DNA from: Parelaphostrongylus tenuis
Lineage: Eukaryota; Nematoda; Chromadorea; Rhabditida; Metastrongylidae
DNA length: 64,000 nucleotides
Direction: 5' to 3'
Assembly (NCBI GenBank): GCA_019055375.1
Contig: JAHQIW010007199.1
Coordinates: 186,001 to 250,000 of the forward strand
Positions within the stretch are counted from its first letter, which is position 1. Every line of letters begins with the position of its first letter. The notes below the pieces were generated by a model. It made no database searches. It was not told the origin of the DNA and saw nothing but the letters and a program-made list of their open reading frames with translations. Position numbers and translations under genes: made by a program. Shown here one piece after another: positions 23,880 to 35,700 of the stretch.

Positions 23880-24600
23880 TGTTTTCATTGAATGAGATAA
23901 TCCATAAATTCTTCCGCACTACGATTTTCCTTCTATTTCAAACTGAATTATTGCCAAAAGACTGTGGTATGTTGGAGAATGATTTAGTAGCTTTAACCAA
24001 GAAAACCTTAACAGTATCGCTCTCCATCTAAGTGAAATAGGCTGGCGCAGATAATGTGATCATCCGTCAACTCAGCAGAACCCGGGCTCTAGCTCGGAAG
24101 AATATGATCTCGGTTTTCTCAGATTGTTAAGGCAAGCTCTTTCTGAAACTGCTCGACAGCAAGCAGGCAATCAACACCGATGGCCGGCGGGGAACAACCC
24201 AGGAAGTTAGCCGCAGCAGTGCGATAGGTGAGGGAAGCGTCTGAAGCGACTCAGTGTCGCTCTTCTGCACGAACGCTTTCGATTCTCATTGCAATGTTGG
24301 TTCGCAAAATTTTGAGTAAGCTGGACTGGACCACGGTACTATATCCATCGTATCCACCATTAGCTCTCTTATTGCTCCATCGGACTATCACCTCTTCCGC
24401 GCCCTGAAGCACCATCTGCGGGAGAAAAATGATTACAATCATCTCAAAATGACCTCACCTACTTTTTTGATCGCCAACCTCATTCATTCTGAGAGAAGTG
24501 GGAAGAAGACGTTCACTATTTGCCTAGTAAATAGATTCATATCATTGATCGTAATGGTGATACCGTTGATTACTTGATTTCTTTGAATAAATAACAGTCT
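23880..24600 (+). mobile_element. composite repeat ending in a mariner C-terminal relic
   Basis: The left part (23880-24040; attcttccgcactacgattt, aaaagactgtggtatgttgg) is shared with 38.88-39.06 and 56.47-56.60 kb. From about 24090 a mariner frame is readable (LLDSKQAINTDGRR, then IAPSDYHLFRALKHHLREKN near 24365-24430), with the third catalytic Asp kept. The copy at 56.7-57.2 kb has the same order, so the left part probably belongs to this mariner type. Confidence 0.65.
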
Positions 24601-24710
24601 AATTAATAATTTATGCACTACAACAATATATCGTAACGGTTTCACCGCCGTTCGTGCTCTCTTGCATCCTTCCTCAATCAACTCCAGCTTCTCACTCCCA
24701 TTCTACTGTC

Positions 24711-24780
24711 GTCATCGTCATCGTCATCATCGTCATCGACGCCGACGACGTCGATGACGATGATGACAACGGCGACAAAC
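24711..24780. repeat. perfect inverted repeat (hairpin)
   Basis: The 19-base arm 24723-24741 (gtcatcatcgtcatcgacg) is perfectly complementary to 24749-24767, with a 7-base spacer. It lies in a gtcatc/gatgac simple repeat whose strand composition flips at the centre. It can form a cruciform or RNA hairpin. Confidence 0.9.
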
Positions 24781-24884
24781 AGATGTGTTAGTCAGTCGAA
24801 TGTAGGTTTTGGTTGGCCTAACCTGTTAGATGTCCGGCTAAATTTTAATATGATTATTATAGTGATCTGACGTATCTCGCTGCT

Positions 24885-25145
24885 AAATATAGCCTGGGTT
24901 GGAGGCGTCCTTCGATATACTCGTGGTCGATGTGTATCCTGTAAATAGGGCTCACCAAGCCTTCTATCTTTCCGGGATGGGCCTAGTTGTAACCAGACTT
25001 GTTTGGGAGGATAGGAGCGCCGACTTTGTGCATAGATGGGCCTTTGCCTGTTATTGTTAAGGCCAGTCTGCGATGCTACGAATGAGGTCGAACGCATGAC
25101 GCCTCTCTTAGAGACTGATCAACTCCTAGTGTGCTATCTCTTGTC
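24885..25145 (+). repeat. tRNA-derived SINE, family 1, diverged copy
   Basis: The body and tail are recognisable (ggctcaccaagccttctatc, cttgtttgggaggataggag, cgaacgcatgacgcctctct). The tRNA-like head is degenerate. Confidence 0.7.
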
Positions 25146-26529
25146 CTTTAAATATAGCCTAATTTTTAGTATCACATTCAATTCTGTGTCCAAGCTTCAA
25201 ATACTTTACTTCTCATGTCGTATTTCGTCTTCTTTACTGATATCGATAAGAAACTACCGAAATTTCCCCCAAACGAGTCTATCCTGCTTAATTGTAACTG
25301 TACTGACTAGAAAACTCTCTAATTTCAACATAAATTTGCGTAGTGCCTTTTTCATAAACAGCCTTAATTTGGGCCAAAATCGCTTACGAATAAATATGTT
25401 ATGCGATCCAACTTGATTGATGTTAGTCGGTATTTGTTCCTCAGATTACATTTGAACTTAACTCCCTGGGGATCATGGAGCTGTAAATAGTTCGCTTTTG
25501 TGGAGGTATCACACCAGAGATACAAGGGTATTTGAAACCAAGCCAATCCCAACCAACTTTTTTTTCTGTCAGCTACCCCTTGATCTACGCGATGCTGTGC
25601 TGCTCAAACATCGTGCGTGGTCGGGTCGCTACTGCCGTTTGTTTTTTTTTTCCTCTCTACTACCGACTTTTTAATCAGCGAGATCGATACCTCTCTGTTC
25701 TCCTGCTTAGACACGGTGGTCGGTTAGTTCGCTGATGCCGTTCGTTTCGTCTGATCGAATACACACCACTCAATTGATTCCGACGCCACTCGGTGCGCTT
25801 GACGACGGTTGTTTTCTCGTCGTTCTGTCACTCATACCATTGTTTTTCCCGTCTTTCTTTCTTTCTTTCTTTCTTTCTTGCTTATTCATAGAGGGAAGGA
25901 CACGTTAGCGTCAATGAACACAATGAACACCTCTGTCATCCCTCAGTACTGTGCTGTTTTCTTTGCTAATCATTCGAAATAGTAAGCCGTTCAAGCTGAC
26001 CTGACCTCCTATGAACGCTCTTGATATGCTAATAATGACCGCCATCACAGAACTAGTACTAAGTTCGTATTCAATGCAAATCATGAAACATGAAGGATGA
26101 AGGAGAGAATCGCTACCGCAGGCACTTTAGCACCTATATTAGCCATTCTTGTTCTCGTTTGAATGCAACGTAGATGAGACCGTCGGCGATCTTTGAACTT
26201 TCCACCTGCACTTCCTGTGATCTACACCGATCTACCGCACTTTCTGCGGTTTCTCAATGATTATGATGTTTTGATAAATGTATATTCTTAGAGAAAACTT
26301 CACTGAAGAGGGCAACCCCTTTTTTTCAGTGGCCACATAAATCGGTCGATGACGTGCTTCTCTTTATCCTAACTATGCCCAAAAATCGTTCTTTTTCGTC
26401 TTTTTTATGGTTGTATAACTGACTAATTCTCTGGCGTTCTGATGTGCATCATGAGTCATCTCACATTTTTTTGTATCTGATCTCATTCAGTGAGCTGTGG
26501 ATGCCGCTGGTTCCTTGCTTGTTATGCAG
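25146..26529. other. upstream region of the zinc-finger gene
   Basis: It contains a (ctt t)n microsatellite at about 25855-25880. A short frame opens at ATG 26090 (MKDEGENRYR) and ends at a cag/gcactt junction whose phase would fit the 26530 exon. This is only a possible first exon, because the GC donor context is weak. No other exon was identified. Confidence 0.3.
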
Positions 26530-26760
26530 TCCAGCTGGCAACACTAATGGGGACAATGGTGAAGTTAGGGAAGTAGCCAGCGAATGTACCACCTCCGCCG
26601 TCGCCACCACCGATGAGACGGCACGAATTGAAGAGAATGCGGAAACGAGCACAGCGAAAATCGTGTTAAATGGCGATCAAACAGCGCATGAAGAAGGTTC
26701 AGACGAGATCACAAATGTTCAAAGTTCCAGTAATTCGTATGAGCAAGGAGACGGCATTAG
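26530..26760 (+). CDS. zinc-finger gene, exon a (acidic low-complexity)
   Basis: The acceptor is tgttatgcag and the donor gtgaga. The exon enters at the third codon base and leaves after the second. It encodes NGDNGEVREVASECTT, then acidic Ser/Thr/Glu stretches up to SSSNSYEQGDGI. There is no domain. Assignment to this gene rests on the phase match with the next exon and on strand. Confidence 0.6.
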
Positions 26761-29700
26761 GTGAGAATGTTCCGATTTTCTAAATAATCTCAAGTAAATT
26801 CGCGTTCTTGAGAATGATTCAGTCTATTGAGTTACAATACGGAGTCATAGAAGGATTTGAAATGACTACAGGTGATATTAAGAGTTTTCAAAATGTTCCA
26901 AATCCGTTCCAAATAGGCGACCACGAAGTTGTTCAGAAAACGATTGATTCAAAAATAATTCAAAATGATGAAAAAGCGATGTTATAAATTCATGCGGTCT
27001 TGGTTTACATGACGAATATTTTCCAACGCTTTGCTCTCCGAAATCAGTTTTTTGTTGTAACCAGTAATCAATAGAAACAGTGATTCGTGCTTTTCTGAAA
27101 CTAGGCTTCGTTTTGAGTTTCTTGAAATTTCTTGTTATACTCGGTAAAAAGATAGTATCAGACAAAAAAGGACCCTTTGATGGGCGATATCCTAAGGGCA
27201 GTTCATCGAGCACAGCTCGAAATCGGGATACATTGTCATAAAATGAGTTAAGCACTCAGCAGGGTAGTTCTGTAAAGCGTCTTACTCCTCAATCTTTTTG
27301 GTTGTGCAGCGCTATCGTGTACAAAAGCAGGCTTGGCTAGGAACTCATTAATATGTAATACTTTGTAAGTGGCCACACTTGCAAGGTACTTGATGCGTTT
27401 GATTGCTTCCATTATTATAAAAGGTGATGAAGCATGATCATGAATGAGACTTAGCTCATGCTTGGGATGACGGTGGGACTTAAGAGATACTAAATCAGGG
27501 AAAAGGGGGCTTCATTTCTCATCGTTTTTGGACCAGTTCGATGTCAAAACATACTTGAGTGTACTTGAATCCAGCGCTGACCATCACTACATCTGTTGAT
27601 CGTCGATTGACTTCAGGAGGCACCAGTGAACTCTCCAAATATCCCTTTTGTTTCGACGAGTAGCCCAGCGAGTTCTGTTTGCTCTAAGAACTTGCTGATT
27701 AAATTTTCCATTTTTTTCAAGTCATTCTTAATGAATTATCTGTAAATAAACAGGTGGAATTGTGCGGGTTACGCCACTGAACCACTGAATCATCGTTACG
27801 TTATGTTTGCATTCCCACGCCAAGCTTTTAAATAGATCCGTCAAAAAGTTGTTATTTGCGTCGCCACCAGTGTAATTGTCACTGAGGAAAGCAGTACAAT
27901 ATTGTGTTAATTACCTCTGATAAATCTTTATTTTCATGATTATTTGGCTTGCTAAAAGTAATCTCAAAGATCTCAGGCAACATTTAATTGACGCCCATGC
28001 AAAATTCGTCGCCAACGCGTTTCTCTATCCGGATCTGTCGAGTTCTATTCATTACTGGTTAATGGCATGTGTCGAGTACGGTACACCACCTAACGATCCG
28101 ATGATAAATCAGATCTGTTCAGCGACGACGACAGATCAGCTGATCGCTACGGTTAGTTTTTTTTTTTTTGAGTGAAGAAAATTACGAATTTTTTTGTGAT
28201 TTTCACTTCTGAGATTATTTCGTGGTTTCGATAACATCTACTTTTTTACACTTTTCGATCGTATGAAGATAAAACTCAGCTGTTCTTTAGCTTCCTTGGT
28301 GATCATTCTGCCTTTTTACCCATGATGCTTTCCTATATCTATTGAAGTGAAGCTGAAAGAATTATTTACTGTGTGATTTTATGAGTTTGAATTTATTCTT
28401 CTAATCTCTTCACCTCTTCCTTTTTACGTTGAAAAATTCTTTCTCGATGGTGTAGACATCATTGGCTTGAAGTCGGTGGGATTCTGTGATTGGACTATTT
28501 TACGAATAAATGAGAAACAAGACACAAAACGAGCTACTTTCTCTCTTTCTTTTTTTTTTTGTTTCACGATTTGTCATGATATACTTCTTCTTTTCATCTC
28601 GTACTGCTGTGATTCAACTATGTTTGACTCACATGTTCATCTCATATCAAAAATTCATGGATTTTGTATCTTGCTAATATATAGATGGCGAACTCGCTAT
28701 ATTTTTATCAAAATGTGATTGAAAGTACAAAATAATGTTCATCCATTCTACGCAAATCCTCGTAATCGATAAGCGCTCAATTTTCTTCCCACAATTTTTT
28801 CATTCTGAGGTTTTTTTTTGCGAACTATCTGTGTCGAAGTGAGAGTTTCGGATTTCCGTTGACATCGTTCATCCTACCCGTCCACTCTTACCAATTTATC
28901 TTTTACTGAAAGACGACATTTACAAAGTTTTTCGCTGTATCGTTGGGATTCTTCTCAAATAATTGGCTAAACAATATCACAGAGACTTTCTTTCCTATGA
29001 CTTCCAACTCCCACCTTGTTGTTTTTGATTTGATTTCTGAGGGATAACCATCATTGCCGCCATAACTTTGTTGAGCATGAATTTTCTCAACGCTGGCCAT
29101 TAAAAAATTGATTTCTTTCTTTTTTTTATAAGGTCTAGCTGTCATTTATGAGAAAAGAAAATCATTCCCTGATGTTTCTAGTTATGAGAAAAGAGAGCAA
29201 TTCCTTTTTGATAGTTGTGAAAAGAGCAAATCGTTTTCCCGTCATTATAGCTCTTTAATTCTTTTCTAATTATATTATTTATCGAAAAAGTAGCGCTGCA
29301 TGTTTGGAAGGAAATTTGAAATGAATGTCTCCGATCCCGAAAGCATTTTATCTTTGGTTAGTTGCTATACATTTGCTTCGGAACTCTGGTTGAAGAATGA
29401 GAATTTCTTCAACCTTCCAGAAATTTTCTGGACGAAATTCTGTGTCACAGTAAAAGTATTTCCGAGTTTTAATTCATGATTGGGAAATCTCTGGAAGGAA
29501 AAAAAACTCTTCCATCTTCTCTTTTTAATTTTTTTGCTAATTATTTTTCCAACCTTGATATTGTTGAGCTTCACAGTCTTTTGAGCACACTCCAAAAGAT
29601 GACTTGTATTGTTGATATCTCTTTTCTTGGCGTACTCTACCTCTGACATATTTTCTGCTTGAGGGAACATCTATGTGCGGATTATCCTCATTCGATAACA

Positions 29701-32700
29701 TTATTGCCGTCACTTACGATGGCAAATGGTTAATGTGTGGTGTGTATAGCGGTGGTGGCGATAGATAAGAAATAAGATGTCGATCGAAAATCCACTGTTC
29801 TTCCTGTTAAGCAACCCATGTTTGTCTACTGTACTCAAACAACACTACTATTAACAACCTTGGATTTGCTTAGCAAGGGAAATACCAATCAATTCATTTA
29901 ATGTCAAAGTAAAAAGATAGTCGGTCTTGAGAATATTTAGTATCGACCTGAAATTGATATTATAATGAAAATTTTCCTGGACAAATCTCCTAAATTTAAG
30001 TCGATCCTGTTGATGTTGATAACTTGTTTAGATACTTAGACGGCCCGTCTTCACGAGTTTTGTCGACCTCAGCACGTTTTTCACTCGTTTCTTTAAGTCG
30101 CCATCGTCGTCAGGGGTGATGGTTTGATTCGAACAAGGCGACTCATGTGAGTCTCATGCGAATCTTTCAATGGTGTTAAGGGTGTCTTGAGATATTAGAA
30201 CCTTTCAATGCGCAACCTTTTAAGGCTCAGAAAATTTAGTATTTTTACTGCGTTTTTCGCCATGTTATGATACATACATATATACCTGAGAGAACTGACT
30301 GGTGAGCAAAAGTACGGCCTCAGAGGGAAGTCGAACCTGGACTTCATCAATATCGTGGACGCGTGCTACCAGCACACCACCGAGGAACATTTGCGCCACC
30401 ACTAATTCTTCAACATCTCTATGTCACCTATCAGCCAATTTTGCACACCTTCTAGGACTCCACGTAAATCAAGAATGAGAAAACTTGATACGATTAGCTA
30501 TTTTAGTCGCGGACGTCACGTTGGCTAGACGTTCAGTACTACGGTAAGTTGACGGCAAACTGGAGACATGACGTGCTCAGCCATGACGTCCATGACGGCC
30601 GCGTCAGTTCGTCTTGTCAGACAGCAGCCGACCAGCCGAACAACGCCGGAGAGAATCGATGCTGCTGCTGCTAGAACTACACTGTTGGCTGGTTGACGAC
30701 TGGCTGGCTTGCTGCTTGTCTGCTGGCCGGCTGGCTGGCTGGCTGCTCGGTTGCGAGGTGGAGTGATCGACGAGGCCGTGAGGAGCTGGCAGGGAGAAGC
30801 CGCTCTGGTGGATATTGAGAGCAAGCAGTATGTGAGATGCAGAATATTGCTGATGGAGAGAGGGATTAGAGTAGCTGAAGGTCGTTAGAAATCTATACGG
30901 TCTATTTCTTCTATCGGGGTTTGCTGGGGTTTGTACTTGAAGTGCACTGGACAGTGACATTGGAACTTATAAGTTTTGTCAACTGGTAAACAATGTAAAA
31001 TTAGGAAAACAGATTCTAGGTATTCTTGCGCAGTTTCCGTCGGTAACATTTCTGAATGATATTCACAGGAAAATAGCCCAATGTATGTTGTACAAGCTAG
31101 ACCACGGGTACGTTGAGTTCTTTATGGCTTCTACATAGTGAAACCCAAGCGCGATGGGGTTAGGAGGCAATATGGGACTACTGTTGTATTCTGTATACAC
31201 TCTTTCATTGAACCGAGAGTGATCTTATAGTTTTTATAGGCTCTGTAATCAATGTTATTCTGCCTTTCTTGGCTCCATTAATTGCGCCAAGGAAGCGTCT
31301 CATATATGACGTCAACTGTCGTGTTCCATAGTTCTCATTAAATTTTCGATTGTGTAGGTTAATCGTTTACCATCGACAGACCTGTCAATCCTCATTGTGT
31401 CCGTGAGTGCTGTTCCTTTTTCACTCTTCCAGCCAACCGATGGAAGTGACTACGGCGGGAGATGCGTCTTCGTCGCCATCTTATGTGATTGTCACACCAA
31501 ACGTCATAGTATATCGAATCGATTCTCGGAATTTATGCATAAATTCCTGATCTCTGAATTACTGACAGGTATCGGATTAAAGTGTAGAATCTTTCAAAAT
31601 TCCACAATGAGGAGAAATGTTTGAAATCGTCCTAGAAGTTGTAGATTTCAAAGCAAATGATATATCTAGTCGTTTATCGGCCTGAAGTCATCCTAGCACA
31701 CTTCTAGAATAAAGTGAGAACGGCAGAAGACGTATTTCGTTCCTTATGAAACTACCCACGATATCTTTCTGTCGTTTGTTAACGAGTCACGAGCATTGAA
31801 CTCCAGTACCTTGATGATGAACAGCTCTCAAACTCGTCCCTTCTGCTGATTCGAATGATTCAAACGTGACCCTACTAGCTGGCAAATGGAACGACGAGAG
31901 ATTCAACAGTGTGTCGAGATAGAGACGGTAATTCTTCGTCGAATTAAGTTGATGATTAGCTAGACAGTAGATAGGAAAAACTATTATTAAGCTGAACTAG
32001 GAAGAAGCGATTCTGCAGTCTGACTTAGCTTTTCAACTTTCGTGTTTTTTGAGCACGTCTCCAATTTTTTTAATATGACCTGATTTCACTTATTGTGGGA
32101 GTCCCGGCTTATTTCCTTTGATTAATTTTGTCACATTCGTCATCCATGAAGGTCTTCGGATGTGCCTATTGGTAATGGATGCCACTGGATGTTGGCCGAG
32201 GTGACTCACTTAGAGGGAGTTCCGCTGCAGCTCTACCAGAGTGTTCCGCGGTTTCCGTCACAGGCCGTCGGGCCTCTGTGAATTCACAAGAGCTTCTTCC
32301 AGAGAAGTCGGTGACCTTCCTCAGTTGGGTTATCTGAGGGCTGAACTTGAAGATGAGATGTTAATGGTCGATTTAGGGTGCTTGAACGATCGCTGGCGTA
32401 TTCTGGTGAAACGGTTTTCGATCGTTAGCATGTGCGGTGCGTCTGTCTTCCCCTTGCCCGTGCCCTACGTGACGGGCACTGATGGGTTGTCTGCTCGGCG
32501 TCGACGCATGGCGACGAATCTTCATCAAAGTGGCGTCTCTCTGGTGGTGATGCCGATAGCGGCGGCGATGGCGGTGGTGATGTGCAGAGACATGGAAGTG
32601 ACGGGGATGACGCAGTCAACGAGACGAGAGACGAACGTTGTGCAGCGACGGCGGCGAGGTCAGGGTGGTTGGAGAGACGCAGAACGACAAGGAGATGGCG

Positions 32701-35700
32701 AGCCACCCCACCCGGACGGACGACGGACAGACGGACGGACGGCCGGCGGCCTGGGAGACAATCAGCAGCCGCGTCCGCCCCCACTCGGCGCTCGGCAGGG
32801 ACCAACCAGCAGCCAAAGAAGTACAGGCAGAAGATCTTGAACGACAACGTTCCACCTCTCTTGCTTACCCTTACGTCGCTTTTTTTAAGCCATCAACTGT
32901 AGCGACAGATGAGCGAGGTAGGAGGAGGGTGAGGAGCATTGGCACCTGGCACGGTGACATGACGGAGGAGATGCTGCACCAGGAGGAGAGATGAAGGGTG
33001 TTGGCTACATGGCTCCCTGCTTGTGCGTTAAACGGAATTGAGCATGGTCATTTCCTGACCGCGTAAAATGAGAGGGACTTGAGAGAAAAATGCCTAATAC
33101 TTTTCTATCGCAAATAATCACATTAAAAATTTTCTGCGAAGTGCTTAAATGTTGGTTTAGCTGTGCCTTCATTTTAGAAATATTCGAGATATGTGAACAA
33201 CAGCATCAAAGCGGTGGTAGTTTGGATGTTCGTCATACACTGAAAGCGAAGTTTGATTGATCAAATAAATTTTGGGAATTAGGCTTCTATGATGTACAGA
33301 ATATTGAAATCCAGTCTTTTCTTCTAACTGACTAGCAAAAGTGTGTATAAAAGGAGAACTAATAATGTATCTCGAAACAGCGACATGCATCTCATTAACT
33401 ATTCAAATTGAGGAGAACCTAGCCGCTAATGGTAATCATAGCCATCAGTATCATGTACTGAAGAATGTTCAGAATTAAATTAAATGGAAAAAGATTAGCT
33501 ACTTTGAGTTCAGTAATTGCAATTTTTACACGGGGTTCAGGGTTAACCACTTTACCAAAGAAGACTTTTTGTATCAGGAGGGAAATGTTTTCATTTGGAT
33601 GATAGAAGAAGAAGAAGAAGGAGACTTCTCTTTTTCGTGGAACGCTGCTATGTGGCTGAAGATAACCCTCAGCTCGCCAATATGGACCTTTCAATAAAAT
33701 TCTGAAGATTCAAAATATTGGTAAAAAAAGCTGCAAAAATAGGAGCAGTAAGAAGCAATAAGGTATTATTATGTAGAAAATTGAGTTCGTTTTTGAAAAA
33801 AAAAAACTATCACGGTAAGTCGTTTTTATGGTAGTTGCTAAGATTTTTCTCCATTCCGCTCCTCTCTCATTTGTTCTGTTATGTTTTTTTACTATATTGT
33901 TCTATTATGATACGTTTAAATTCGTATATACTGTTCATCACTTTTGTCATTTTTGTTATTTATGCTATCAATCATTATCCGTTGTTGAAGTCTTGTTCGA
34001 AAAAAATTCGCTGTTAGATTCCATGACACTTCTATAGGAGATTCCTCGTATTCTGGCGAAGTTTTGAGAATTTACCCATATTTTCTCTGTCCTATTCTTC
34101 AATAATATGAGAAAAGCGTAGAAGACAATGAGTAATCTATGTGATCTTGCTTTTCCTGTCCTTCATGGAGTACAGAAATCGATCTCGATTTTCCACTTTT
34201 ATCCTTTCATTCGCAGACTTAGAATTCTTTCCTGACAAAGACGATTTTTTGAGATTCAGCCGCGTTCCTGAGTAGTTTTTGGAGGCCTAGACTCAGAAGT
34301 AGAGCGCATAACTTCGGATTGCTATTTTGCGATTTCATGGACACAATTTCGTAGGCGATTGACAAGGAACTCGGAACCATGTGACACTCCTGTGACTGGA
34401 CCCGATTGTATGTGACTCCTTCGGCCAGGTCTTGTGGACAAGTTCCTTGATCTTTGAGGGTCTCTTTCTTTCTCTCTTTTTGATGGCTCATGTCACTGAG
34501 GCTGTCTCCTATACGATGGCTAGCCTACGCTGCGTCTCTGACCCACGTCCTCGTTGGACTCTAGTCGTCTGGCGCTCTCACCCCGTTGTTGCTCTTCACT
34601 CCACCGTAAACATTCATGGATGTGTAGTGCGTTCGTTCGTCTATACCTTCTGTCATGGGATCATATTGACTTACTTCTCAGTAGAAAAAGGGGAAATCTA
34701 AGGGAAGGGCAATGTATCTTACTTTCTGTTAGGTGAGAAATCCCTTCGCACAAGCTAGTAGGTCGAGTGGTCCCTTCGGAGTCGTGAGACAGCCGTCTTA
34801 GGACGTCCCTGGATAATCAACACAGAAAGCGACTGGATCTTGTCATTTTCAGGATTGTTTTTCACCTTGTAACTGTCTTTCCCTCAATTTCCTTGCGCAT
34901 AATGCATAAATAATATAACGTTAATGCAGATAAACGGTTATTTTTACCTATTCGTTTTTGAGTGGTAGAGAAGCGCAGTGATTAGCGATTAAGTTTGTCG
35001 GAAAGCAAGGTGATAAGCAAAGGCTGGCTGGTTCGATCCACTCTCCCAACACTCTTGCGTTCAATCGTCCGGGTACACCTTAACTCTTCTACCTCCAAGA
35101 CTGCATAGGGAATTGTTTTAATAAGCATTCTGCGACATTCACAAAGAAACGCAGTCTTTGAGCAGCAGCTAAGATCAAATGCGAAATGCTCGAAGAACTT
35201 TGTGGAGTATGACTGCAATGAAATGAACTGACACATGAAATGCTGGGATTCACACAGTAACTTGTGATTTTGAATCGTGTAAAACAAAGGAAAATAAAAG
35301 CTTTTGTTCTACAGTCTCGCCTTCGCTTCCAGTATGCGGATCTCAGCATTTCTTGTATTGGATTCATTTCCTCGCACCTATCATTCCACAAATCTTTCAG
35401 ACTGATCGTTTGTGTGTTCGAGTGCTTTTGAGGATTTCCGTCTTCGTTATGACTGTCCTCATCAAATGCTGATTGAATCGATTCTCGCTGGATGTCTGAT
35501 AAAGCTGTCCTAATAGCGCTCTCAATGGTTTGAAAAGAGTGAGTCGGCTCCGGACAAGCTTGTAATCAGTTTCGCGATCGCGAAGTTAGGATGCTTAAAG
35601 AGCTCGGGGTTGTGTCGATTCAGCACAATGATTGTGACGAACGGTGTTGCTACCACTTCGCTGATAACTTCCTTGTTTGACTAGATAACCAATAAAGACC

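Noticed and set aside
31433..31576. Reading 31433 as an internal exon following exon b (frame PTDGSDYGGRC)
   Set aside because: The frame ends at a donor in phase 1, which does not fit exon c. The alternative ATG frame gives phase 0.
32241..32847. Overlapping open frames of up to 199 codons on both strands in the GC-rich island
   Set aside because: Several frames are open at once on both strands, rich in Arg, Gly, Ser and Pro from simple repeats. This is expected from high GC and few stop codons. No domain or splice context was found.
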